Below are positions 1 to 6,921 of a stretch of 15,050 bases of DNA, one piece after another. Position numbers and translations under genes: made by a program. The notes beneath the pieces were generated by a model. The model was not told the origin of the DNA and made no database searches. It worked only from the letters and a program-made list of their open reading frames with translations. The stretch covers positions 25,231 through 40,280 of the forward strand of contig HF986342.1 in assembly GCA_000432655.1 (NCBI GenBank). Reading direction: 5' to 3'. Numbering within the stretch: position 1 is the stretch's first letter; the number at the start of each line of letters is the position of its first letter. This DNA comes from Bacteroides sp. CAG:1060 (lineage in GTDB: Bacteria; Bacteroidota; Bacteroidia; Bacteroidales; UBA932).

Positions 1-1184
1 TCGTCTTCGATATTCTGGTTGTCTCCGATGCTGACAACTATCCTGTCGAATATTGGCAATTCGGAAGTCTCCGACGTAGGAATAAGCATTCCCCACTGAA
101 ACATATACTGAAGAAGACCGACTGTCTTGAGGCATACGGACTTGCCGCCGGCGTTTGGTCCGGAAATCAGCAATATGCGCTTGCGCGGATCGAGAGAGAC
201 GGTCAGGGGAACCATGTTTTTGCCCTCGCCGGCCAATGCTTTTTCCAGAAGCGGATGCCTTGCCTTTCTTAAAGACAGACGTCCGTCGGTGGAGATTACC
301 GGCATTCCGGCTATGAAGTCAAGAGCGGTCTGGGCTTTGGCTATCAGGAAGTCTATTTCCCCGACAAGGGATGCTCCCGCCATAAGTTCCGGGAGGTAGG
401 GACGGAGAAATTCGGTGAAATCATACAGAATCCTCTGAATCTCACGAGCCTCTTCGAAGTGCAGGCTGCTGATTTCGTTCTCCAGTTCTATTATTTCCGC
501 CGGCTCGATAAAGGTCGTTTTGCCTGAGGCCGACTCGTCATAGACAAATCCCTGAATCTTTCTTTTGGAAGAACTGCTGACAGGAATGAGGTATTTTCCG
601 TCCCTTATTCCCACAGAGGCCCCCTCGTCCGCGATTCCTGCTTCCTGCGCCTGTCTGAGTATGGCTGCCGCTCTTTTGGATATGACGCTCTCTTTGTTGC
701 GCAGGGCGTTTCGAATCTCCATCAGAGCGTCGGAAGCGGAGTCTTTAACATCTCCATATTTGTCGAGAATCGTCTCGATGCGTCTCTGGATTTCCGGAAA
801 GGAGTTGATGGCGGATACGAGTTTTTTCAGCTTGGGATATATTCCGTCTTTGACTCCGCTGAAGAAGTGAAGGAGTCTTCGGATGGTATCCGTAAGGGTT
901 TTCAGCTTGCCCAGAGACATAATGTCGATGCACGAGCCGGCTTTCTGAAGTCCATCTAAAAAAGACAACGTGTCAATGTATCCGGTGGTAGGAAAATTCT
1001 CCTCGAACATGAGGATGAGCCGCATCTCGTCCGTCAGCGCCAATCTCTGTTCGATGATTTGCGCATCCGTAGAAAACTCTTCCTCCTCTACTCTCTGCGC
1101 CGCATAGTCTGTCATGCAGCGGTCCGAGATAGTTTTCCTTATCTTTTCAAATCCTAATTTTGATTCAAGTCTGTGGTCTTTCAT
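1..1184 (-). CDS. mutS2: Endonuclease MutS2 (N-terminal 394 residues, gene continues past left edge)
   Basis: MutS2 is a MutS-family ATPase without the mismatch-reading domain. In other bacteria it acts on recombination intermediates and, in Bacillus subtilis, on collided ribosomes. The frame is open from the ATG at 1184 to base 1. It shows a charged helical N-terminal core and clamp region, then the start of the ATPase domain with Walker A SGPNAGGKS at residues 341-349. A segment reading IGDNQNIEDD lies at the window edge, just before the expected Walker B. The rest of the ATPase domain and any C-terminal Smr nuclease domain are outside the window, so nuclease capacity cannot be judged. The start ATG overlaps the dacA stop in an ATGA tetranucleotide, which implies translational coupling in a dacA-mutS2 operon. 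No frameshift was seen. The family call is firm. Confidence 0.93.
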   Translation of the reverse strand, partial: MKDHRLESKLGFEKIRKTISDRCMTDYAAQRVEEEEFSTDAQIIEQRLALTDEMRLILMFEENFPTTGYIDTLSFLDGLQKAGSCIDIMSLGKLKTLTDTIRRLLHFFSGVKDGIYPKLKKLVSAINSFPEIQRRIETILDKYGDVKDSASDALMEIRNALRNKESVISKRAAAILRQAQEAGIADEGASVGIRDGKYLIPVSSSSKRKIQGFVYDESASGKTTFIEPAEIIELENEISSLHFEEAREIQRILYDFTEFLRPYLPELMAGASLVGEIDFLIAKAQTALDFIAGMPVISTDGRLSLRKARHPLLEKALAGEGKNMVPLTVSLDPRKRILLISGPNAGGKSVCLKTVGLLQYMFQWGMLIPTSETSELPIFDRIVVSIGDNQNIED

Positions 1185-1984
1185 AAGCTTTTCTCCGATA
1201 ATAGAAGCTTGAGTCGGCTTATGCTGTCAATCGTCTCTATCTCGCCTCCTCTTACGAATGATATTCTGCCCGTCTGCTCGCTCACCACGATGACCATGGC
1301 GTCGCACTGCTCCGATATCCCTACTGCAGCCTTGTGGCGCATTCCCAAACGGGCCGGAAGGTTTGTCCTTTCCGTAATCGGAAGGGTGCACCTGGCGGCG
1401 ATTATGCGATTGCTGCCTATAATCATCGCTCCGTCGTGTAGAGGGGAGTTCTTGAAGAAAATGTTCATTATCAGCCTGCTGCTGATTTCGGCATCTATGA
1501 TGTCTCCCGTATCTATAATGGACTGAAGCAAGTCTTTTTGTCTGATTATGATCAGTGCGCCTGTTTTCTGCTCCGACATTTCCTGGCAGGCCTGGGCTAT
1601 TGCCGTGATGGACTTGGCGTCCACGGACTCGACTTCGGTCTTGACGAGCAGTTTTCTGAGCATCGGCCGTTTCTCTATGGAACTTCCGGCCCTACGGCCT
1701 ATGGTGCTCAGGAATCGCCGGATTTCCGGCTGGAATATAACGATGATAGCTACGGCTCCAACATCGATGAGCGTCCCCAGGATGGAGGACAGCATCTTCA
1801 TGCCCAAGGCAGATGATACTATCTGGACCAGCAGCACTATGATAATTGCAATGAAGATATTGATGGCGTTGGATCCTTTTATCCATCTGAATGCCAAATA
1901 GATGATGGCAGCCACCATCACGATGTCCAAAAGGTCTGTCAGAGTAAAATTCAAAAATCCTAGCATCCTCGTCAAATTCATCAT
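1181..1984 (-). CDS. dacA: Diadenylate cyclase, CdaA/DacA type (c-di-AMP synthase)
   Basis: The product is predicted to condense two ATP into cyclic di-AMP, a second messenger for potassium/osmotic balance and envelope homeostasis, at the inner face of the cytoplasmic membrane. The N-terminus holds about three hydrophobic segments, followed by the DAC domain. The DGA catalytic motif is at residues 184-186 (HDGAMII). The second motif, usually RHR, reads RHK at residues 216-218 (MRHKAAVGISE). An upstream extension begins with a TTG at 2023, but a good promoter -7 box sits inside it at 1993-2000, so the ATG at 1984, 1981 or 1966 is more likely. I chose 1984 (267 aa). The gene overlaps mutS2 by four bases and diverges from rplC. 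Family identity is firm; the exact start is uncertain. Confidence 0.92.
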   Translation of the reverse strand: MMNLTRMLGFLNFTLTDLLDIVMVAAIIYLAFRWIKGSNAINIFIAIIIVLLVQIVSSALGMKMLSSILGTLIDVGAVAIIVIFQPEIRRFLSTIGRRAGSSIEKRPMLRKLLVKTEVESVDAKSITAIAQACQEMSEQKTGALIIIRQKDLLQSIIDTGDIIDAEISSRLIMNIFFKNSPLHDGAMIIGSNRIIAARCTLPITERTNLPARLGMRHKAAVGISEQCDAMVIVVSEQTGRISFVRGGEIETIDSISRLKLLLSEKSL

Positions 1985-1992
1985 TAGCAAGG

Positions 1993-2024
1993 CAAATTTA
2001 GCAACTATTTTATACAATATCAAG
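1993..2024 (-). promoter_or_regulatory. Predicted Bacteroidetes-type promoter for dacA-mutS2
   Basis: On the minus strand the -7 element TAAATTTG (1993-2000) matches TAnnTTTG exactly. A -33-like CTTG (2021-2024) lies 20 bases upstream, one mismatch from TTTG. The expected transcription start is only a few bases before the ATG at 1984, so the leader would be very short, or about 20 bases if the ATG at 1966 is used. Confidence 0.6.
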
Positions 2025-2032
2025 GTGTTGTG

Positions 2033-2063
2033 TTTGTAAATTAAAAAAAAAGCCGTATATTTG
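2033..2063 (+). promoter_or_regulatory. Predicted Bacteroidetes-type promoter for the rplC-rpsC operon
   Basis: TTTG (2033-2036), a 19-base spacer and TATATTTG (2056-2063) match the known Bacteroidetes sigma consensus fully. Expected transcription start is near 2070, giving a leader of about 50 bases before rplC. It shows that rplC is not merely an internal gene of a longer rpsJ-led transcript. Confidence 0.78.
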
Positions 2064-2067
2064 CAGC

Positions 2068-2082
2068 CCGCAAATTATGCGG
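2068..2082 (+). promoter_or_regulatory. Small hairpin at the predicted 5' end of the rplC mRNA
   Basis: CCGCA and TGCGG form a perfect 5-bp stem around a 5-base loop, beginning almost at the predicted transcription start. It could protect the 5' end or be part of a ribosomal-protein autoregulatory leader. I do not recognise a known leader motif, and a short stem like this can occur by chance. Confidence 0.3.
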
Positions 2083-2122
2083 TTACTTATAAAGTATTTA
2101 TAAACAATTAATTATCAAACCA

Positions 2123-2749
2123 ATGCCTGGATTAATTGGAAAAAAAATCGGAATGACTTCCGTTTTCGGTGCCGATGGTAAGAACATACCATGCACCGTT
2201 ATCGAGGCTGGTCCGTGCGTTGTTACGCAGCTCCGTACAGTAGAGAAAGATGGTTATGCCGCTGTACAGCTTGCCTATGACGAAACCAACGAAAAGCACA
2301 CCAGCGCGCCTCTGATGGGGCATTTTAAAAAGGCAGGAACCGCTCCTATGCGTAAGCTCGTCGAGTTCAAGGCGGACTTCCAGGGAGAGCTGAAACTCGG
2401 TGACAAGTTCACTGTGGCTGACATCTTCACTGAGGATGTGGCTTATGTTGACGTCATCGGTACCTCTAAAGGTAAGGGTTTCCAGGGCGTTGTTCACCGT
2501 CATGGTTTCGCCGGAGTAGGCGGACAGACTCACGGTCAGCACAACCGTCTTCGTCACCCTGGTTCAATGGGTGCATCATCTTGGCCTTCCCGCGTTCTTC
2601 CTGGAATGCGTATGGCAGGTCACATGGGCAACGAGAGAGTGAAGGTGGAGAACCTTCAGGTTGTCAAGGTGATTCCGGAGAACAATCTTATCGTTGTCAA
2701 GGGTTCCGTTCCGGGAGCCAAGGGTTCTTATGTAATTTTGGAGGCTTAA
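2123..2749 (+). CDS. rplC: 50S ribosomal protein L3
   Basis: L3 binds 23S rRNA early in 50S assembly, and its long loop reaches towards the peptidyl-transferase centre. The 208-residue length is normal. Conserved features include the N-terminal [10 protein letters not shown], the core [13 protein letters not shown] near residues 117-129, and the loop [20 protein letters not shown] at residues 134-153, followed by [11 protein letters not shown]. This is the first gene of the block. In the usual arrangement rpsJ (S10) would lie directly upstream; here the upstream neighbour is the divergent dacA, and a strong promoter sits about 60 bases before the start. rplD follows four bases after the stop, so the two are surely cotranscribed. 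Confidence 0.98.
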   Translation: MPGLIGKKIGMTSVFGADGKNIPCTVIEAGPCVVTQLRTVEKDGYAAVQLAYDETNEKHTSAPLMGHFKKAGTAPMRKLVEFKADFQGELKLGDKFTVADIFTEDVAYVDVIGTSKGKGFQGVVHRHGFAGVGGQTHGQHNRLRHPGSMGASSWPSRVLPGMRMAGHMGNERVKVENLQVVKVIPENNLIVVKGSVPGAKGSYVILEA

Positions 2750-2753
2750 GAGT

Positions 2754-3383
2754 ATGCAATTACCAGTTTTGAAAATCGACGGAACTCCTTCCGGAAAGAA
2801 CGTTACTCTTGAGGAAGGCGTATTCGGTATCACTCCGAACGATCACGCCATCTATCTTGATGTAGTACAGTACCTCGCCAATCAGCGTCACGGCAACGCC
2901 AAGACCAAGGATCGCAGCGAGAACTCACACAGTACCAAGAAACTCGGACGTCAGAAAGGCGGCGGTGGCGCTCGTCACGGTAGCCTCAAGTCCAATATCT
3001 TCGTCGGCGGTGGCCGCGTATTCGGCCCTCAGCCACGTTTCTATCACACCAAGTTGAACAAGAAGGTGAAAGCCCTTGCACGCAAGTCAGCTCTTTCTTA
3101 CAAGGCTGCCGAGAATGCAATCATCATGCTTGAGCCTTTTGTAATGGACGCACCTAAGACCAAGGAACTTCTTAAGATCACTACAGCTATCAAGGCTGGA
3201 GATCGTAAGGTTCTCTATGTGCTTCCTGAAAATTCAACCAACATCTATCTTTCATCACGCAACCTTCCGCAGGTCAATGTCACATCTGTTGATGAAATCA
3301 GCACTTACACTATCATGAACGCGAAGACTCTCGTTCTTGTAGATGGTGTTCAGGACATTCTTGCAGAAAGAAACATGCGATAA
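2754..3383 (+). CDS. rplD: 50S ribosomal protein L4 (uL4)
   Basis: L4 is a primary 23S rRNA binder whose extended loop lines the peptide exit tunnel. In gamma-proteobacteria it also represses the S10 operon. The product has 209 residues. The basic, glycine-rich loop is seen at about residues 43-100 (NQRHGNAKTKDRSE, then RQKGGGGARHGS and GGGRVFGPQPR), and the C-terminal domain ends in LVLVDGVQDIL. The start is four bases after the rplC stop, and rplW begins 12 bases after its own stop. No leader resembling the E. coli L4 target was identified, so autoregulation here is unproven. Confidence 0.97.
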   Translation: MQLPVLKIDGTPSGKNVTLEEGVFGITPNDHAIYLDVVQYLANQRHGNAKTKDRSENSHSTKKLGRQKGGGGARHGSLKSNIFVGGGRVFGPQPRFYHTKLNKKVKALARKSALSYKAAENAIIMLEPFVMDAPKTKELLKITTAIKAGDRKVLYVLPENSTNIYLSSRNLPQVNVTSVDEISTYTIMNAKTLVLVDGVQDILAERNMR

Positions 3384-3395
3384 ACGACTCAGAAG

Positions 3396-3686
3396 ATGGG
3401 AATTATCATTAAGCCAATAGTTACAGAGAAGTTGACGGCTCAGGGCGAAAAGTTGAACCGTTATGGCTTCATCGTAGATCGTGACGCCAACAAACTTCAG
3501 ATCAAGGAGGCAGTGGAGAAAATGTTCAATGTCTCTGTTGCAGATGTCAATACAGTCAATTATCACGGCAAGCGCAAGAGCCGCTATTCAAAGTCAGGTA
3601 TGCTCCGCGGCCGTATGAATCACTTCAAGAAGGCTTATGTCACTCTTGCAGGTGAGGATAAGATTGATTTCTACGCTAATATTTAA
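3396..3686 (+). CDS. rplW: 50S ribosomal protein L23
   Basis: L23 sits at the tunnel exit on the outer face of the 50S subunit and forms the docking site for trigger factor and signal recognition particle. The 96-residue protein is a standard L23 length. It opens with [11 protein letters not shown], the family signature, continues with [19 protein letters not shown] and a basic loop ([13 protein letters not shown]), and ends in a beta strand. It lies between rplD and rplB in the conserved S10-operon order. Confidence 0.97.
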   Translation: MGIIIKPIVTEKLTAQGEKLNRYGFIVDRDANKLQIKEAVEKMFNVSVADVNTVNYHGKRKSRYSKSGMLRGRMNHFKKAYVTLAGEDKIDFYANI

Positions 3687-3692
3687 GGGAGG
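3687..3692 (+). promoter_or_regulatory. Strong Shine-Dalgarno site for rplB
   Basis: GGGAGG directly follows the rplW stop and lies 8 bases before the rplB ATG. Most other starts in this window have no comparable site, as is usual in Bacteroidetes, so this one stands out and supports the start at 3701. Confidence 0.6.
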
Positions 3693-3700
3693 TACAGACA

Positions 3701-4525
3701 ATGGCAGTAAGAAAATTCAAACCGGTTACTCCCGGTCAGAGAAACAAGGTAATCAGCACATTCTCAGAGATTACCGCGAAGAAACCTCAGAAATCATTGC
3801 TTGAGCCTCTTAAAAGCACTGGCGGACGTAACAATACCGGTCAGATGACCGTTCGTTATGTCGGTGGCGGTCACAAAAGAATGTACCGTATCATTGACTT
3901 CCGTCGTGACAAGGATACATGCCCTGCTACCGTTCTCACTATCGAGTACGATCCGAACCGCAGTGCGCGTATCGCTCTTGTGCAGTATGAGGATGGCGAG
4001 AAGAGATATATCATCGCCCCTCAGGGACTCAAGGTTGGTCAGGTTATCGCTTCTGGAAGCGGTGTCGCTCCGGAGCTTGGTAACTGCCTCCCTCTGAGCG
4101 AGATTCCTGTTGGTACAGTTGTTCACAATATCGAGCTTCGTCCTGGTCAGGGTGCTGCAATGGCACGTTCTGCCGGTACTTTTGCTCAGCTTGCAGCCCG
4201 TGAAGGAAACCACGCCGTTCTCCGCCTGCCTTCAGGTGAGACACGTATGGTGCTTGTTGCCTGCCGTGCTACAGTCGGTGTTGTGTCCAATGCAGATCAC
4301 AGTCTGGAGAGCCATGGAAAGGCCGGCCGCCAGCGTTGGCTCGGTGTCCGCCCTCACAACAGAGGTGTTGTAATGAACCCGGTTGATCACCCGATGGGAG
4401 GTGGTGAAGGCCGTGCATCCGGTGGACATCCACGTTCACGCAAGGGATTGCCAGCTAAGGGCTACAAGACACGTAATCCTAAGGCATCTTCAAACAAGTT
4501 CATTATTGAAAGAAGAAAGAAATAA
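3701..4525 (+). CDS. rplB: 50S ribosomal protein L2
   Basis: L2 is needed for subunit association and supports the peptidyl-transferase centre. The 274-residue product is full length: N-terminal basic tail, RNA-binding OB-like and SH3-like domains, and the C-terminal [13 protein letters not shown] motif whose histidine (residue 230) corresponds to the conserved His near the catalytic centre. The start at 3701 is fixed by a Shine-Dalgarno site eight bases upstream. rpsS follows 21 bases after the stop. Nothing in the sequence looks altered. Confidence 0.98.
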   Translation: MAVRKFKPVTPGQRNKVISTFSEITAKKPQKSLLEPLKSTGGRNNTGQMTVRYVGGGHKRMYRIIDFRRDKDTCPATVLTIEYDPNRSARIALVQYEDGEKRYIIAPQGLKVGQVIASGSGVAPELGNCLPLSEIPVGTVVHNIELRPGQGAAMARSAGTFAQLAAREGNHAVLRLPSGETRMVLVACRATVGVVSNADHSLESHGKAGRQRWLGVRPHNRGVVMNPVDHPMGGGEGRASGGHPRSRKGLPAKGYKTRNPKASSNKFIIERRKK

Positions 4526-4546
4526 CAGGAATAAACTTTAGAGATT

Positions 4547-4819
4547 ATGAGTCGTTCATTAAGAAAAGGTCCATATATCCAGGAAGCACTGGAGAAAAGA
4601 GTTCTTGCTATGAATGATGGTAGCAAGAAGAAGGAAGTGGTCAAAACCTGGTCACGTGCCAGTATGATCTCTCCTGACTTTATCGGCCATACTATCGCTG
4701 TCCACAACGGAAACAAGTTCATCCCTGTTTACGTTACAGAGCAGATGGTTGGTCATAAGCTCGGGGAATTCGCCCCTACACGTACATTTAGAGGACATGC
4801 AGGTAACAATAAGAAGTAA
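4547..4819 (+). CDS. rpsS: 30S ribosomal protein S19
   Basis: S19 is a head protein of the 30S subunit near the A-site finger and forms a complex with S13. The 90-residue protein starts [10 protein letters not shown], carries [20 protein letters not shown] and ends [14 protein letters not shown], all strongly conserved. It is separated from rplB by 21 bases and from rplV by five, within the operon. Confidence 0.98.
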   Translation: MSRSLRKGPYIQEALEKRVLAMNDGSKKKEVVKTWSRASMISPDFIGHTIAVHNGNKFIPVYVTEQMVGHKLGEFAPTRTFRGHAGNNKK

Positions 4820-4824
4820 TCATT

Positions 4825-5241
4825 ATGGGAAAGCGTAAAAGACTTATGGCTGAACGCCTCAAGGAGGCGAAGAAGGTTACAGCTGTTGCCAAGCTGAATG
4901 ATGTGCCTACATCACCTCGTAAGATGCGTCTTGTGGCTGATACAGTCCGCGGGGTTGAGGTTAACCGTGCTCTCGATCTTTTGAAATTCTCAAAGAGAGA
5001 GGCATCAGGTCGTTTGGAGAAACTCCTTCGCAGCGCAATTGTCAACTGGGAAGCCAAGAATCCGGACAAGAGTAGTGAATTGGATAACGGAAACGTATAT
5101 GTCAAGACCATTATGGTCGATGGCGGTCGTATGCTCAAGCGCATCCGTCCTTGCCCTCAGGGTAGAGCCGGTCGCATCCGCAAGCGTTCCAACCACGTTA
5201 CCGTTGTTCTCGATGTAAAACAACCAGTAGAGAATAAATAA
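4825..5241 (+). CDS. rplV: 50S ribosomal protein L22
   Basis: L22 contacts all 23S rRNA domains, and its hairpin loop narrows the exit tunnel beside L4. The product has 138 residues, longer than the roughly 110 of E. coli L22, because of a basic N-terminal extension of about 25 residues ([17 protein letters not shown]) before the core ([16 protein letters not shown]). The tunnel hairpin with [20 protein letters not shown] lies near residues 111-130. Only one base separates its stop from the rpsC start, so translation of the two is probably coupled. Confidence 0.97.
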   Translation: MGKRKRLMAERLKEAKKVTAVAKLNDVPTSPRKMRLVADTVRGVEVNRALDLLKFSKREASGRLEKLLRSAIVNWEAKNPDKSSELDNGNVYVKTIMVDGGRMLKRIRPCPQGRAGRIRKRSNHVTVVLDVKQPVENK

Positions 5242-5242
5242 T

Positions 5243-5995
5243 ATGGGACAGAAAACAAATCCTATCAGCAACAGAATCGGTATCACCCGTGGTTGGGACT
5301 CTAACTGGTGCGGTGGTAACTACGCAGAGAAGATCGCTGAGGACTACGAGATTCGCAAATATCTCGGCAACCGTCTTGCAAAGGCAAGCCTCAGCCGCAT
5401 CATCATCGAGAGAACCCTCAAGCTCATCACTGTAACTATCTATGCTGCTCGTCCGGGCTTCATCATCGGAAAGGGCGGTACTGAGGTTGACAAACTTAAG
5501 GAAGAGCTTAAGAAGGTGACCAAGAAAGACGTTCAGATCAATATCTTCGAGGTTAAGCGTCCTGAGGTGGATGCACACATCGTCGCTGACAGCATTGCCC
5601 GTCAGATTGAAGGTCGTGTTTCCTATAGAAGAGCTATCAAGATGGCTGTAGCCAACACCATGCGTTTGGGTGCTGAGGGCATCAAGGTCCTCATCAGCGG
5701 ACGTGTCGGTGGAGCAGAAATGGCTCGCAATGAAATGTTCAAGGAAGGACGTACTCCTCTCCATACATTCCGTGCAGACATTGACTATGCTCTCGCAGTA
5801 GCTAACACTAAGGTAGGAGCCCTCGGAATCAAGGTGTGGATTTGCAACGGTGAGCGCTACGGTAAGCAGGATCTTACTCCGGCAGCCCTTTCAGCAGCAA
5901 ATGCTCAGGCTGCAGGCCAGAATCGTGGCGGACGCGGTGAGCAGCGTCGCGGTGGTCGTCCTGACCGTCGTCCTCGCAGGGACAATCAGAAGTAA
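5243..5995 (+). CDS. rpsC: 30S ribosomal protein S3
   Basis: S3 lies at the mRNA entry site of the 30S subunit and has helicase-related function with S4 and S5. The 250-residue product shows the N-terminal [13 protein letters not shown], the type-2 KH domain with IIGKGG at residues 74-79, and the C-terminal domain with [12 protein letters not shown]. After about residue 225 there is an Arg/Gly-rich tail ([20 protein letters not shown]) that is probably disordered and RNA-binding. It is the last gene of the block: an intrinsic terminator follows within about 25 bases, whereas rplP (L16) would normally come next. Confidence 0.98.
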   Translation: MGQKTNPISNRIGITRGWDSNWCGGNYAEKIAEDYEIRKYLGNRLAKASLSRIIIERTLKLITVTIYAARPGFIIGKGGTEVDKLKEELKKVTKKDVQINIFEVKRPEVDAHIVADSIARQIEGRVSYRRAIKMAVANTMRLGAEGIKVLISGRVGGAEMARNEMFKEGRTPLHTFRADIDYALAVANTKVGALGIKVWICNGERYGKQDLTPAALSAANAQAAGQNRGGRGEQRRGGRPDRRPRRDNQK

Positions 5996-6010
5996 TTTCA
6001 ATAAAATTAC

Positions 6011-6018
6011 TATATTTG
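6011..6018 (+). promoter_or_regulatory. Promoter-like -7 box (TATATTTG) just upstream of the rpsC terminator hairpin
   Basis: TATATTTG fits TAnnTTTG exactly and is identical to the -7 box of the rplC promoter. No clear TTTG is found 19-21 bases upstream, so the promoter would be weak or non-canonical. A start about seven bases downstream would fall inside the 5' arm of the terminator stem. It could serve the downstream thioredoxin-fold gene at 6070. Confidence 0.4.
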
Positions 6019-6020
6019 TG

Positions 6021-6050
6021 CCGGTTCCGAATATTCGGAGCCGGTTTTTT
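6021..6050 (+). terminator. Intrinsic terminator after rpsC
   Basis: A 24-base self-complementary segment (6021-6044, CCGGTTCCGAAT paired with ATTCGGAGCCGG, one G-T pair) is followed at once by six T residues. This is a textbook rho-independent terminator and marks the end of the ribosomal protein operon. Confidence 0.85.
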
Positions 6051-6069
6051 GTTGACAATACATTAATCA

Positions 6070-6921
6070 ATGCGTTTTTATATGAGAAACACCATCATTT
6101 TGGCAGCCGCAGTCCTTGTGCTGACCGTCGGCTGCAAATCTGTCTCAGAAGAGCAGAAAGTTGCGGACTACCAGGCAAAGGTAGAGACCCTTATGAAAGA
6201 TTATCAGGCCAAGACGGAGAATATTACAAGCGATACTACGATGACGGATGAGGCGCGTAGTGCTGCGCTTGAAAGTCTTTACGAGAAGACTCTGAAACAA
6301 TATATTTCAGATGCGAAGTCTGTCATAAAGAAGAACCCGTCCAGTCCGGTGGCGGTAGTCGCTCTTCAGGAGGTTTATTCTGCGCTTGAGGCTAATGAAC
6401 TTGAGGAGATGGTAGGTATGATCAAGAGCGAAGTTGCTGATACCAATGCGTTTATCATCAACCTCAAAGAGACCATCGCTTCCAAGAAAGCCACTGCGGA
6501 AGGACAGATGTTCACAGATTTTACCGTTCTTCAGGATCCTGAGGATCCTGCAAGTGCAGTGAAGTTCTCTGATTTTGTAGGAAAAGGAAAATACGTTCTG
6601 GTAGATTTCTGGGCAAGCTGGTGTGGTCCGTGCAAGAGGGAGATTCCTAACATCGCCGCTGTCTATGACAAGTACAAAGGTGACGATTTCGATGTGTTGA
6701 GCATAGCTGTGTGGGATAAGCCTGAAGATACTGCAAAGGCTGCCGCAGAGCACGGTGTCGTTTGGAGCCAGATTATCAATGCCCAAAAGATTCCTACCGA
6801 TATCTATGGCATAGAGGGTATTCCTCACATTATGCTTGTCGGTCCGGACGGAACCATCCTTAAGCGTGATTTGAGAGGAGCTGACATAGAAAAGGCTGTA
6901 GCCGAAGCTCTTGGACGTTAG
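6070..6921 (+). CDS. TlpA/ResA-like thioredoxin-fold lipoprotein
   Basis: Predicted to be an envelope-anchored thiol-disulfide oxidoreductase. Residues 1-21 are a lipoprotein signal with lipobox LTVGC (Cys22). Residues 25-145 are mostly helical and charged, unlike the beta-rich DUF4369 domain often found in front of such proteins in Bacteroidetes. The thioredoxin domain covers about 148-283, with the active site WCGPC (Cys185, Cys188) and the cis-proline segment GIPHIM near 250-255, followed by LVGPDG. The family usually keeps periplasmic or surface thiols reduced; the specific partner is unknown. An alternative start is the ATG at 6082. The 3' end overlaps the uvrC start by 11 bases, suggesting one transcript. 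Function at family level is secure, the physiological role is not. Confidence 0.9.
   Translation: MRFYMRNTIILAAAVLVLTVGCKSVSEEQKVADYQAKVETLMKDYQAKTENITSDTTMTDEARSAALESLYEKTLKQYISDAKSVIKKNPSSPVAVVALQEVYSALEANELEEMVGMIKSEVADTNAFIINLKETIASKKATAEGQMFTDFTVLQDPEDPASAVKFSDFVGKGKYVLVDFWASWCGPCKREIPNIAAVYDKYKGDDFDVLSIAVWDKPEDTAKAAAEHGVVWSQIINAQKIPTDIYGIEGIPHIMLVGPDGTILKRDLRGADIEKAVAEALGR

Noticed and set aside
2132..5764. Long open frames on the minus strand across the ribosomal protein genes
   Set aside because: They lie fully opposite well-conserved genes, resemble no family and follow from codon bias of the real genes.
6052..6057. TTGACA hexamer before the thioredoxin-fold gene
   Set aside because: It resembles a proteobacterial -35 box, but Bacteroidetes primary sigma factors use a different consensus and no matching -10 follows.
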